Below, piece after piece: positions 33,372-44,701 of a stretch of DNA of 64,000 nucleotides. This DNA is from Blasia pusilla (taxonomy: Eukaryota > Marchantiophyta > Marchantiopsida > Blasiales): contig CM114272.1 in NCBI GenBank assembly GCA_050084515.1, positions 40,734,001-40,798,000 of the forward strand. Direction: 5' to 3'. The notes under the pieces were generated by a model. That model saw nothing but the letters and a program-made list of their open reading frames with translations. It did not search any database and had not been told where the DNA came from. Each line of letters opens with the position of its first letter. Position 1 is the first letter of the stretch. A program made the position numbers and the translations under genes.

Positions 33372-34047
33372 TGTAATGTCATAGACTTGTTATAAGTGTA
33401 ATGTCATAGACTTGTTACAATTGTAATCTTTTCAATGAATAGTAGTTAATTTTTTCCCCAAAAAGACTAGATTTAACTCTGAAGAAAGATAATCTCCACA
33501 AGAACTCAAGAATTCAATATTCTTGATACCAACATGCTTCTGCACCAAAGTGTTTTCCTTTATTCTCGGAATTTACTTCCCTCTACGTATCTTCTCAAGT
33601 GGACCAATTACATGAACTCTGATGATTTGAATCTCAAGTCAAGAAGAAAGAACCTCAATGAGATCATAGGGGGTAGACAACTCTCCCTACTATCGAAAAT
33701 CAATCCGCCCTTGTAGGTAACTCTTGCTCGCTGTTTATTCTTTCTCTCTAAATTTAAAGTCAAGATCATCTTCATTATGTGGTCCTAGTCACATTACTCG
33801 GACATCTCTGTACACAAAAATGAAGGAAATGAGCACATGGTTATCCATCAAAGATACGAGGGCACTCAATATACATACAAGCTCAAGAGGGTACTCTCTT
33901 AAGCTCGGATCATTCCTACAACATACCCTTCATATTTACAATATTCTATAAAATCCTTTTTCTTCAATCTTCCTTCACAAAGACTTTCAGTGATCTCTAT
34001 ACAAAAAACATCCTAACTACAAAAATTTCAAAAGAGTGGGTATCACA
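33372..34047 (-). repeat. F element 5' LTR
   Basis: 676 bp; on the minus strand it begins TGTGATACCCACTCTTTTG and ends CATGACATTACA-like (..GACATTACA). The first ~25 bases match the start of family A LTRs and the terminal CATTACA matches their ends, while the body is shorter. A partial duplication of the end segment (tgtaatgtcatagacttgtta) occurs at 33,372-33,420. The target duplication GATTT follows at 34,048. Confidence 0.85.
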
Positions 34048-34257
34048 GATTTCCATCTTGGCTATCATCAACTTCCTATCATGATGGAGGATAGGAAGAA
34101 GACAACATTTTGGGGGATAAATAAGTTTGGGAGAGATTGTTTGTATCAATGGCGGTTCTTACCATTTGGTTAAAAAAATTCCCCTACGAAGTTCCAAAGA
34201 GTGATGGATAGAATTCTAACTGGCTTGGATTTTTTACAGTCTTACATAGATGATTCC
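34048..34257 (+). pseudogene. family G reverse transcriptase, C-terminal part
   Basis: Directly after the F element the plus frame resumes gypsy RT at FHLGYHQLPIMMEDRKKTTF, then QWRFLPFG, FQRVMDRILTGL and the palm motif SYIDD (Y-I-D-D at 34,243-34,254). It is the exact continuation of the RT interrupted at 20,969 once one copy of the 5-bp duplication is removed. A stop interrupts it in LPFG-stop-KN. RNase H and the integrase N-terminus are deleted right after the palm. Confidence 0.9.
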
Positions 34258-34645
34258 TTGTTCCGTATTGGTAGTGCGGCATGCATTTGTAGCTAGCTGT
34301 ATGGTATGTGACCAAGTACAAGCATCCTTCAATACTCCCACTTTGCAATTGCATCCTTTGTCAGTTATGGGGTTAGGTTATTGGTGGAGTCTAGACTTCG
34401 TAGGACCTTTGCCATTGACAAAGCATCATCATAGGTAGGTATTGGTCATGGTGGAGCATTTCTCCAAGTGGATCAAGTTGGTGGCACTATCGGACAAGGC
34501 AAGCGAGGGATGGTATGGATGTGGCGAGCTAGGTGTACTGTGTAGTGATGTGTATGCGCACAACAATTGTCACATCTTAGTTAGCCAAAAATTAGAGTTC
34601 TACCGCGTCAACGGCATAGAGGATCATCAAGCGGTTTGGGTATAA
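34258..34645 (+). pseudogene. family G integrase fragment
   Basis: The frame 34,250-34,438 has CMVCDQVQAS (C-x2-C of the zinc domain) and the core start WWSLDFVGPLPLTKHH with the first catalytic D. After a stop, the frame 34,442-34,645 continues VLVMVEHFSKWIKLVALSDK, the standard second strand of gypsy integrases. It then degenerates before the second aspartate region (GVLCSDVYAHN may be its remains). It is fused to the RT palm by a deletion. Confidence 0.8.
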
Positions 34646-34649
34646 CTTT

Positions 34650-36399
34650 ATCCTTAGATGTCAGATGAGGTAGACGACGTGTGCATTGTGTCAAAAATAT
34701 CATTTTTGGAAATTTCTCTTCACTAATTTTGGCCATATGACTCGTTGACCAAGTCAATGGTCACCCTATCCTATAACTTGTGCTCGTAGGTTAATGTTTC
34801 AAGGCTATTTTTGGGATCATAGTATACACAATAAGTGTATCCTTGAAAATGAAATCTAAATACAATCCACACTTTGTGCAGCCCGTCTGAATCCGATGCA
34901 TTGCCATTTAATAATGCATTCTCAAAACTTTTGATGATCCGTCGGACCCCTACAGGATGCATAGATGATTAAAACCTGAGTGAAATAAAATATAGGGAAA
35001 GGATACTCACGTGATCATTGAACGTACGGACATCTCCACAGTAGCCATGTGATTTGAAAAGGGATACATAATTATTACCTTCTAAAAAAAATGCGCCTCC
35101 AATGAATTTGGGCACGCCATGAAACTAGGACCATGCCATGAATTGGTGGTTTTTATTCTAGATGAAAAAGTACAAGTGTTCCATCTACTTGTACTTCGTT
35201 TCGACCATTAATTTCCTCAATTGTGCGTCCCTCATCTTCCAGAACGAATCCATGTTGTCCAGGTCTTCTTCGGTGGAAACGTACTAATTTCCTTGTTCAT
35301 CATATGGATGAACATAAAATGGAGGAAAGTTTTCCATATATGAAGCAATAGCTACAAACTACTTACTTCAACTTCACGATAATCTCATCCGCCTGAATTT
35401 CTCGAACGTACTGCATCATTCAAAGTCTTCAAAGAGGAATACTTGGTGCCTTCGGCCCATCTACCATCGGCATTTGCTTAACAACTTGCAAGAAATTCAA
35501 CATTTTCAGTTAGTAGTAGATTTCCACAATGTTGGCTACTCAAATGTTCAAAACAAAATCTTGATCGTTGCTTACCCTTCCGAAGAGTGCATCTAAGTCC
35601 AACCCGTTGAGTTGTAGGAAACTTTACTGGAAACTCCTCCATGAGGAAGAGGTCCAATTGTGCTAAAGGCTCAAAAAATGGCATAGTATATCTTCCAAAA
35701 CTCAACTCGGAGATGTCCACCATCTCAAGAGGCGTTCACGCGCATGCAGTGACTGATCATTGCCAAATATGGAGTTGTTTCTTCTCCTCTTCAATGTTTT
35801 CTAAGATGTCATCTATTTTGCTCTCCTGCATGTCACCACTTGATTTCTAGGAGGAGACGTCCTCCATTTCCATACTATCTGTGGGATGTGGGGGGCTTTC
35901 TTCTTTAGTAGCCACAACCTTCTCCTTACGCACTCTGGCCAATTTTGATTTTTGCTCTTCACAATCTTGCCACTTCTTCTCTCTCACCTCATCTACAAGC
36001 CTCTTCTTCTTCACCTTGGCCGCTTCCGTAACAAATTTTTTTTTATTCCAACTTTTCCTAAGCAAGTTTTTCCTTGAGCTCCTTCCTCCGCATCTCTTTT
36101 CCGCTCCTCTATTTCATCTTGTTGTACGTCAACAGTTGAGTGTCGTACAAGAGAAGTCGACATTGGAGTCCTAGAGGACTTGGGAGTGAAGCTCCCACCC
36201 TAGCTAGCTTAGGATTCCTTCCGAGCTAGTCATGATTGAAGTCAAAGATGTCAAAATCATTCCACTAAAAGCTAAGTACTAGAGGTGCAACGCTTCACCT
36301 TTTTTGCAAAGATGAGTAATAAGACACGATCTCACCGTCGCACTTGAAAGGTTTCCTACCTAAGCGGTCATCCACTTCCAAGTGAAGTTACATTTCCTA
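34650..36399 (-). other. unrecognised minus-strand coding relics
   Basis: Minus frames 36,065-35,847 (K/E-rich, VKKKRLVDEVREKKWQD, probably coiled-coil, ending acidic), 35,723-35,478 (SFGRYTMPFFEPLAQLD) and 34,962-34,771 (VWIVFRFHFQGYTYCVYYDP) lie in order and could be one broken gene. No known domain is seen. There is no LTR or terminal repeat next to them; the MITE at 36,400 marks the right edge. Origin, mobile or host, is undetermined. Confidence 0.35.
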
Positions 36400-36600
36400 A
36401 GTTGCATATGGATAATTTTTTAATGGGTGGACATGTCCATACCCATGGACTTACGTCCATCTTGTAGAAGGACTTATCTATGTAGGCCCCATCTCCCCCT
36501 TCTTTCTCATCCCCCCCACTTGCCTTCTTGATCAACACTTTCTCATTTCTTCCTCCTCCCACCTCTATCCCTCCCTCCTTATAACCTGTCCCACCCTTAC
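36400..36600 (-). mobile_element. MITE-like element, half interrupted by chromovirus
   Basis: The reverse complement of this block matches 52,100-52,302, the right half of the intact MITE copy, ending at the terminal motif (AGTTGCATATGG on the plus strand). Its missing half lies at 47,765-47,890. The final five bases CTTAC (36,596-36,600) are the target duplication of the chromovirus. Confidence 0.8.
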
Positions 36601-37810
36601 TGTCATGCACCTACGTCTCTTGAATGTCAATCTTTAGTGTTGCGGAAGTGTACATTCAGTAAGACACGCTCTCACTGTTGATCTACATCCACACACACTC
36701 ACGTCAGTCAGGTCTAGGTCAATGGGCCTTCCGACCCACCAAGTTCTCAAATCGCCACCTCATCAAGCTCAGCCTTCCTAGTTCCTTGCTAGCCAACACG
36801 AACAAGTCTTCCGAGACTTGGGACTAAAATGGCGCTCGCACGCCTAGTAGTCGCAACTGTCCAATGGACCTTCCATGAGCCCCAAACCGAGACCCAACTT
36901 AATGAGCCATGAGTTGGAATCCAATAGGGACCTCCAAAATCCACTTTATAAGACTTGATTCGGGTTTTGAATCCCAATGCCAAAACTCCCAATCCATTTT
37001 GTGCCCTTGGATTGTCCCAAAATGCCCCAAAGTGGGGTTTGAGTCCCCAACACTCTTGGAGACCTTCCCCATTAGGGCCGGGTCCCATAGATGGCCGAAA
37101 AGGTCACGTCAACCTTGTTTCTATGCGCAAATCATATTTTTGACAGATAATCTAAGAAAGTACATCGGTTGCTCATCACAACCATCAGATATGTATTGCT
37201 CATGGTCGCCAATACGCAAGGCAATTTCTGCGTCTAAAAGTTTTGGACGCATAAAAATTGGAGATCCTTGATGGTTGTCATGATTTTCCATCCATGGGAT
37301 CATGCCCATACTATTACTTTTGGGGTTCTCCGCCCTCCCCTTATCTTTGGGTAAGGGACGTTTGGGCCACTCTTTTTGGTCCTCAACTCAACTCCCCGTA
37401 TAGTTGTTTTCGGGAAGTTTCTTTGCCTCTGCTTGTGCGTTTTCTAAGATCTTTCATGCATTGGAACTAAATTTGCATAAGCTTTCCAAAAACACCTTAG
37501 TTGTTCCAAATGCATATTAGGACTAAAAGTTATGATCCAAAGGTCAAAACCCCAAACACTAGTTACGTTCCAAATCCCGTTCTCACCTCTTTTGCAACCA
37601 CTCTTCCTAGACTCGACTCTTTTCAAGTCTTGGTTCATCTTTGGTTTAGATTTCCTAGTTTCAATCATAAACGTATGAAATTATCAACTTTTTTTGCATC
37701 TCATCTCTTGTGTCTCTTCTAAGAGACCACTCCAACGCACAAACCATCCTAGCGTGAGCCCCCTAGAGTTTTGATGTTCTGCTTGATGCTCGTTTGGTTA
37801 TGAGGATCGC
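36601..37810 (-). repeat. chromovirus 3' LTR
   Basis: Homologous to the two pieces of the 5' LTR (42,355-42,661 and 47,071-47,764). It is about 200 bp longer because of an extra segment at roughly 37,086-37,290 that is absent from the other LTR. The inner edge is near gaggatcgca, followed by a pyrimidine-rich stretch (ctcctcttt) that is the polypurine tract on the minus strand. Confidence 0.82.
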
Positions 37811-38489
37811 AACTCCTCTTTAGAGATTGATCCCTTGGTCAACCCAAACCTTCTAATGTTGATTATTTTTGGGAAGTTGACCCCTTAACATCAATTTCCG
37901 TTCTAATAGCTAACTCGAAATTCCTCATTTGGATTAAGTTTTAAGTTGTCACGTGCACCACTTAGCATCATTTAGCATCTCCTCTTTGATAAGCCTAGAT
38001 TAATTCCTTGAAACTAACCTAACCTATCAAATAAGATACTTAAGACTTCTCTAGCTCACAACACTTAAGCATCCCACTTGTTTATAGTGTACACAAGTCA
38101 TAGTACTTTTCGGTCGCTCTTGTATTTAACTTAGGCACGTCACTAAGTTCGCTCATGCTATCACAAGCAAGATCATCCCAAGCCCCAAGACTGATTGATC
38201 TGTCACGCCGATGCTAGGGCAAGCCCAAGTGTTAGTCACCCAATACTTGGTTCAGTTCTATGTGCTTATCCAAATACAAGCTCTCACCTCAAATACTCCT
38301 TGTCTCTTCTCTTGGCTTACATCCTAAGCATATGAGAAAATACTCATTGCTATGCACCATCACATACAAATTTCAATTACACAAGCATCAAATCTCCAAA
38401 TCCATGCATTCCTTTATTCCAACACTAGCATGGTCTAGTTACAATAGCCTTTGGCCCAAGGTTCCTATGGTCACAAGTCATGTCCCTAG

Positions 38490-39190
38490 CTTCTCCATGT
38501 ACTAACGCATATGTTTTCTTGCATCCGTGTGAAGTTTTTCTCGCATCCATGTTCCAAATCTGCCTCTACAATCCAAGTTGCCTCTTTCAAATGATAGCCC
38601 TTCCACTTGACCAAAGTACTCGTAGTTGTTGGCCATAAGCCTCGAACGCAAGATGGTCTTCACCTCAAACTCCAATTCTTCATTGACGAACACCGGTTGT
38701 GGTCTCTATACTTGTCTCTGCTCGGGATGCATATTATCTTGAAGACACTTCTTTAATAATGGCACATGGAAAGTCAAATGAATCTTGAACTCTTCTGGCA
38801 GCTCCAATGTATACACATCCTCAAACGGGGTTGCCTTGATTACATACAGTCTAGCATACTTGGCAGATAGCTTCGTGGACAACTCCTTTGGAAGATTGAG
38901 ATTCCTCAACCTCAACCACACTTGCTGCCCTACTTGGAATCTCACTTTGGGCTTACTCTTGTTAGCATACTTAATGTATCTTAGTTGAGCCTTTGCAAGA
39001 CTCCTTCTTGCTTGCTCTTCCTGTCTTTCGATGGAGTACCCTGCGAAAGGGCCAGGTGAAGAGGCTCTTCTAGCTTACGTCCATATGCCAAAAGATAGGG
39101 AGTTTCCCTAGCTGCAGAATGTTTGGACAAGTTGTAATCGGACTCTGCTATACTTAACCCCATATGGTTGCCACAAACCACCAAAAACTT
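38490..39190 (-). pseudogene. chromovirus integrase C-terminus and chromodomain
   Basis: Minus strand: 39,184-38,981 reads KHSAARETPYLLAYGRK. 38,945-38,706 reads RFQVGQQVWLRLRNLNLPKE, then KYARLYVIKATPFEDVYTLE and HLTFHVPLLKKCL, the classic GPY/F-type C-terminal integrase module. 38,693-38,502 starts PVF-like VNEELEFEVKTILRSR, the N-terminal strand of a chromodomain, with the following aromatic-cage region shifted in frame. Chromodomains direct integration to modified chromatin. Two or more frameshifts are present. Confidence 0.88.
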
Positions 39191-39735
39191 CTCCTACTCA
39201 TGAAAATTCCATCCGCACTTAGTAGCTAAGCCTCTTGCGTTTGTATGCTACATGTCTTCCTTCTTGCTCCAACATTCATGCAATTTACTAGTCACTAGGA
39301 TCCGTGGGCGCCTCGAACGGTTTGCAAACTTTGATAGCTCCAACATAGGCTCCTACGGAAAATCTCCTTAACTCAATGGAACAAATCAATCCCTTCTCCG
39401 CAGTTGCACATAGCCTGTTCGCCCTAAGTTTTGACAACACTGCCTTCAAATATCAAGGATATGATCATATACTCATCTATCCTCTTATGAAAGATGAAGT
39501 TCATTGACTCCTGCTTCATAGGAACCTCACAAACCAATCTCACATGCAATCGCTTGCCTTTCACTAAGATGCTCAACCTCAATGGTCTTCGGCTAAGCTC
39601 CACCTCATACGCATCCAACAATGTGTTCTCTTGGTTTGTTGAAGGAATGTTTCCAGACCTCCCACCGATGATTACTTAACACCAAACACAATCATACTTC
39701 ATTACTAACCTTAGGCTTCAAACACCACTTAGCCA
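39191..39735 (-). pseudogene. degraded chromovirus interior, protease region
   Basis: This lies between gag and the integrase C-terminus. A minus frame 39,621-39,424 (ELSRRPLRLSILVKGKRLHV) occupies the protease position, but no D-S/T-G motif is legible. RT, RNase H and the integrase core are entirely absent, so a large internal deletion occurred here. Confidence 0.45.
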
Positions 39736-39739
39736 TGTG

Positions 39740-40768
39740 TCAAGACTCACCACCATTGAAACAAATCACCTCGATGTTCCCTAACTTAGGATGTTGAGCC
39801 CCATTCAACTTTGCATTGGGTTCCACTTGTTTTGCCGCTGCAGTGGGAGACTCTTCTTGGTTGCGCTCACCCCCACTCCATGGCCTCTTCAATGTCCCAT
39901 TTTTTTCGGTATCTTCAAAACCTTTCTTCTCGAAGTGTCTTTGGGCTTGGACCTCATTATCCCCTATACGCTCTGCCAACTTCAAAAGTTTCGTGCGTCT
40001 TGGGTAATTTCGGCATTCTGAAGAGGGCCTTTCTTGCACTTGGCTTAAGTCCACTAAAGATGACCTTGTTCGCAAACTTGTGCCTCTTAGAAATCAAGTT
40101 CATTTTTGCACTAAACTCCGTCAAATAAGTGCTAAGGGACCCACTCTGCCATAGACGTGCAAAGTCAACACCGTCTCAAAACTCTTGGTACTCCGGAGGG
40201 AATCGATCGCCAATTAACACCTTAAGCTCCTCCCAACTTACAGATGATCCACGACCTAGATGTTCATTATGATGAGTTGACCACCATTAGAGTACATGAT
40301 GCTTTAGGAACGTGATTGCCACGGTCACCTTGTCTTGCTCCTATTCCCTTTGCGCCTCAAAGTATAGCTCCAAATCCATAAGGAATCCTTAACTTTTCAA
40401 GATCCTGCCATTCCCGTGAATGGCGTTCGCAAATTTGTCTTATAGAGCTTCTTGCTAGAACTAGAAGCTAAGTTGGATTCAAGCTTGGCAATCCAATTAC
40501 TCTCTTGGGTCATTTTCTTTGACATTAGCTTCATTGAGTCCATCATTTGGAAAATGAGCGCCACGTCCTTCCAATTCCCAGATGCGAATCCTTCTGTGGG
40601 ATCCAATGGCCCCACAGAAGGATTTGCATCCGAGACATCCTCATGATTGGAGCCCGGCCTCTCGAAAGTTTCTGTCTCTTCCCCTTGCTCTTTGTACGAC
40701 ATTGACTCATCTCTCGGCTTTTGTTGCTTGACTCGATGCCTCCGTTGTTCTTTGTTGACGGTCGCCAT
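39740..40768 (-). pseudogene. chromovirus gag
   Basis: Minus frame from ATG at 40,768 (MATVNKEQRRHRVKQQKP) to 40,397 forms the N-terminal part. The middle is broken by stops. 40,075-39,740 is a basic tail ending in a zinc-knuckle remnant, C-F-N-G...H-M-A-K-W-C, in which the second cysteine is glycine and a stop precedes the histidine. The start codon is directly beside the target duplication CCATC of the solo LTR, so that insertion separated gag from its leader and promoter. Confidence 0.75.
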
Positions 40769-40769
40769 C

Positions 40770-42199
40770 AGTAGTGCCCATATTTTTTAAATTTTGATAA
40801 GAAAGTCATTTTTTGTACATAATTGTAGTGAAGTCTTCATTGAGTGAAGACTAAAGGCTCAAGACTGGAAGTAAAGATGTATACTTTACAAAAATTGTGT
40901 GGAAACATGGAATGGAAGAGCTCTGATGAAAGGACAAGAGAGAGTAAGAAATTTAGGACTGTCTTGGAGGAGTGAGAAATGTGCAAGAGGAAGAAGAGAG
41001 TTGGAAAGAAGTAAGAGTAAGAGGCGCGGGTACTTTTTGGTGAAGACTGTAAAAGACTTTGTCTTTGTAGCAGAAGATCCAAAGTAGTATTCGTGCGAAG
41101 ACTCTGAGCAAAAAATGAAGAGTGAAGACTAAGAAAGCAAAGAAGAAGAAGCAAGAAGAAGAAGGAATCTAAGGGTCTTCATAAAGCATAAAGGTGTATG
41201 AAGAATATGAATAGAAAGAGAAATAATGTTTGGAAGAAAGCGGATTGAAAGAAAGTCGTGAGGAGGACTCTTCGCTGCGGTAGAAGGATAAGATAGGATC
41301 ACGAAGATAGGATCGCAAAGATAGGATAGAATTCTTTGTGAAGATAGAATGAAAGATCTTCGCGTCGAGCGAAGACTGTAAATAATGAACCATTGCGGCA
41401 ATTTTGGAAGATAGAAATGGATAGGTGCCATGCTTCCATTGGAAGAGGAAACAACACCCACCAATTTAAGGGAAGTGGAGGGTTAGAGAAGCTGAACCAA
41501 AGGGTTAACAATTAGAAATGTAGATGAGAATAGGAAGAGCCACGAAATGTACAAAGACTACTTAAAGAGTAAATCAGAAGAGGGAGGGATCATTCCCTTG
41601 TGTTTTGCATTTTCAATACTTTTTTTGATTGTAAAGAAATTCTTGAGGGATGATCCAAGCCAAAGGGTCTAGTGCACTCTAACGCTTGTATTACTTTGTA
41701 GTTCTTCTACTCTTTGATGCAGTAGAAGTGTCCTTATTCTTTCTTGCGGATGTGCGGAAGAAATTGCCAATCTGATTGGGTTGCCGTGAGGAGGAGTATA
41801 GAGTCTTCGATTTCAGGATTCCAAAGGATAATCAAGAAGAGCGTAGGAAAGCTGTTAGACAGTGAGTAACCTGCCATGACAAATTCAATTTTGAAAGTAG
41901 GGTGAGCCACCACCTTCTTGAGGTCTCTTTGAGGTCGTCATTGGAAGTTTGGTATCCAGGATTTGCAAGATTCTTTCCTGCACTTGAGAAGAGTCTTTTC
42001 CAAGAGAGAAGAAAATCATTGGTTCTTTTGTACTAGTGAAGACTCAGTCATTGAAATTAGTGAAGTGCTTAGTGAAGAAGGAGTTATTCTTGATATTTCT
42101 TATAAAACCTCTCTTTACTCAGGAAAAAATGATCTCTTGGGAACGAACTTAATACTTTGCAATTAAAAGAGTACCTTTTTCCTTGAGTTGTATATTACA
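40770..42199 (+). repeat. solo LTR of family A (copy A2) in chromovirus gag leader
   Basis: Homologous to the A LTRs at 1956-3364 and 42,662-44,167, ending GTATATTACA. It is flanked by identical 5-bp repeats CCATC at 40,765-40,769 and 42,200-42,204, with no internal sequence, so it is a solo LTR from recombination between two LTRs. The first base pair is altered (AG instead of TG). It carries the same dense AAGACTC/GAGTCTT motifs. Confidence 0.9.
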
Positions 42200-42340
42200 C
42201 CATCTCGAGTCCTCATCTACTCAAATTTCCTCCTTGTTTCTTGCGACCCTCCTCAAGCATCTAGGTCTTACTACTACCTTGGGTTTTCTCCAAGCATCCA
42301 ATTGCTCCTACAACCTCGAGTTTTTTATCACCAAGGATTA

Positions 42341-42352
42341 GCTTTGACTCCA
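42341..42352 (-). other. degenerate chromovirus primer-binding site
   Basis: The minus strand reads TGGAGTCAAAGC two bases from the 5' LTR edge, 9 of 12 identical to the tRNA-iMet site TGGTATCAGAGC. Position more than identity supports the call. Confidence 0.55.
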
Positions 42353-42354
42353 CG

Positions 42355-42661
42355 TGTCATGCACCTTCTCCTCTTGAATGTCAATCTTTAGTGTTGCAAA
42401 AGCATGTGTTCTGTAGGACACACTCTAAGTGCTGATCTCCACCCAAACACACTCACGTTACTCTACTCTGGGTCAATCTACCTTCCAACCCACTGGGTTC
42501 TCACCTTGGCACCTCATCAAGCTCAACCTTCCTAGTTCCTTGCTTCCCAATACGGGCGAGTATTCCGAGACTTGGGATAGACTTTCTGTTAGTCTAGGCA
42601 CCTAAACGGCTTAGCGATCCCAAGTGTCCAATAGACTTCACATGAGCCCCAAATTGAGACC
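42355..42661 (-). repeat. chromovirus 5' LTR, inner piece
   Basis: Starts TGTCATGCACC like 36,601 and matches that LTR up to the phrase ending GAGACC, where family A element A3 begins. The LTR resumes at 47,071. Confidence 0.88.
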
Positions 42662-44167
42662 TGGGATAACCCACTCTTATGAGAATTTTGAACTTTTGAG
42701 GTTTTTGTATTGAATTATAGTAAAGTCTTTATGAAATGAAGACTAAAGACTCACTATTGGAAGTACAGGGTCTTACTTAACTAAAATTTTGTGGGAGGAG
42801 TAATTGACAAAACTCTGAGGAGAGGACAAGAGATGTTAGAAGATTAAGGAGTGTCTTGGAAGAGTGAGAGGTGTATAAAAATAGGACTAGAAGTTAGAAG
42901 AGGAAGCGCGTGTGCTTCCCAAGGAAGACCGCTCAAAGAACATTGTAAAGGACTGTCAACAAAGACTCAGGGAAAGCTTCTTTGTAAAGAAGATGGAAGA
43001 TAGTCTTTGTATGAAAACTGGAAAAGAAGGGCGAAGACTCCAGAGCAAAGACTAAGAACTCAAAGAAGGAAGAGGAAGAAGCGGAAGAGGTCAAAGAGTC
43101 TTCACAAAAGTGGAAAGATATCTTAAGAAGAGGAATAGAAAGATAGAGAATGCTCCGAAGAAAGCTGAAGGAAAGAGCGTAAAGACTCTTCACGATGGCA
43201 GAAGGACAAGAGTCTTTGCGCAAAGATAGGATAGCAAGGATAAAGAATAGAAAGACTAGGAAGAGTCTTTGCGAAGAATTGCGAAGACTAAGAAAAATGA
43301 AAAGTCGTGGATGTTGCGGAAACCAGAAAGAGAGAGTCGCAGCGGTTACAGCAATTTAAAAGGGAGCGGAAAAGAAACGCCAAGACAATGAACAGTCTTA
43401 GGAAGATGGAGGGTTGAAGAATTTGAATCAAAGAGTAAGGATTAGCAGCTAGAAATCTAGATTAGAATAGGAAGATCAATCGGAATTGTAAATACTAGTT
43501 AAAGAGCAATTAGCAGAAGAAGGGATCATCGTTTTCCCTTGTATCTTGAACTCCTTGATACTGTTTCGTGTATCTGGAATGTACCAGCAGTCTTGGAGAG
43601 GGTGTAAGGAGGTTTTTTGGGGGATGATCCAAGCTGAAGAGTCTTTTACTTTCTGAAGCTTGTACTACTTCCAAGTTCTTTCCCCTCTTTGATGTAGAAG
43701 AAGAGTCTTCTCTCATTCTTTGTGATGTGCGGAATTGAATGTAGATCCTATTGGGATGCAGTAGAGATGAGAGTTGAGTCTTGTAGTTTCGGAATTCTAG
43801 AAGATAATCAAGAAAAGACGTAGGAAAGTTGTTAGACAGTGAGTAACCTGCCATTACAGATTTAGTTTTGAAAGTAGGGTGAGCCGCCATTCTTGAGGTC
43901 TCTTTGAGGTCTTCGTGGAGCTTTGTTATTGTAGATTCACAAGAGTCTTTCTCTACACTTGAGAAGAGTCTTTTCTATGAGGAAAGAAGACCATCTTATC
44001 TTTTCTTTACCTTCGTGAAGATAGAGTTATCAGAGTTAGTGAAGATAGAATTTATTCTTGTTATTTCTTAGAAAACCTCTCTTTACTCTGGAAAAAATGG
44101 TCTCTTGGGAATGAACTTAATCTTTTTTTATAGAAACGGTATCTTTTCCCTTGAGTTGTACATTACA
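42662..44167 (+). repeat. A3 5' LTR
   Basis: 1.5 kb, from TGGGATAACCCACTC to CATTACA. It is homologous to A1 and A2 and carries roughly a dozen or more AAGACTC/GAGTCTT motifs. Its identity as 5' LTR is fixed by the primer site 23 bp downstream. Confidence 0.9.
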
Positions 44168-44190
44168 TATGGAAATAGGGAAGGAAATTT

Positions 44191-44210
44191 TGGCGCCGCT
44201 GCCGGGGATC
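44191..44210 (+). other. primer-binding site complementary to plant tRNA-Asp
   Basis: The 20 bases TGGCGCCGCTGCCGGGGATC match the 3' end of plant tRNA-Asp(GTC) including CCA, with a single mismatch (C for T at position 9), judged from memory of the tRNA sequence. tRNA-Asp priming is common in Athila/Tat-like gypsy elements, in line with the pol type of the related F element. Confidence 0.85.
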
Positions 44211-44701
44211 ACTAGATCTCCCAAGCAAGGAGAGGTAGCGAGAGAGTGGGGTATGGAAGTAGAACAAGTCGTAGGACCCCCACTTGGTGTAAGACGAGTA
44301 CTATTGACGGAGGATCCTCCTCCCGCACAGAGAGTACCGTGAAACTAAGAAGCTCATCCAAAGAGTCTTCATTCCCATGGAGTGGAGTCTTGTGTGCGAG
44401 GTGAGGCGTTTAAAGTCTTGGGAAATTTTGGATGGATCGGGAAAAAAGCATTGAAACGCGCTAGCAAAGATCCGAGCGATGAAGAAGAGAAAGAGAAGAA
44501 CAAAGTGCCTGGAGACCGCCAAGGACACCTGCAAAGAACCGTTCCCCTCTTTTTCCAAAACCTACTGGGAAAAGACGAGAAAGGAGGAAGTCGCCTACGC
44601 CTCTTGAGTGACCACCGAAGCCAGGCCCACAAGAGGAGTGGGATCAGTCTGACCACCACCACAACTCAGACAAAGAGAAGGATAATAGTACCACCGGGGA
44701 C

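Larger units (their letters stand above)
20970..34047 (-). mobile_element. family A/F Ty3/gypsy element (F), inserted in family G RT
   Basis: LTR-related blocks lie at both ends (20,970-21,452 and 33,372-34,047), flanked by GATCT (20,965-20,969) and GATTT (34,048-34,052), a 4/5 target duplication. Internal minus-strand genes run right to left: gag (33.3-30.7 kb), RT, RNase H, integrase, then a post-pol ORF (to 21.45 kb). The 5' LTR starts TGTGATACCCACTC and ends CATTACA like family A LTRs, so it is a shorter subfamily of the same lineage. A possible degenerate primer site (tcggggact) follows the 5' LTR. The 3' LTR has lost its first ~170 bp. The element is itself interrupted by a family E element (26.0-30.7 kb). 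Confidence 0.85.

Noticed and set aside
39740-40128. Plus-strand frames of 63-105 codons
   Set aside because: Shadows of the minus-strand chromovirus gag tail.
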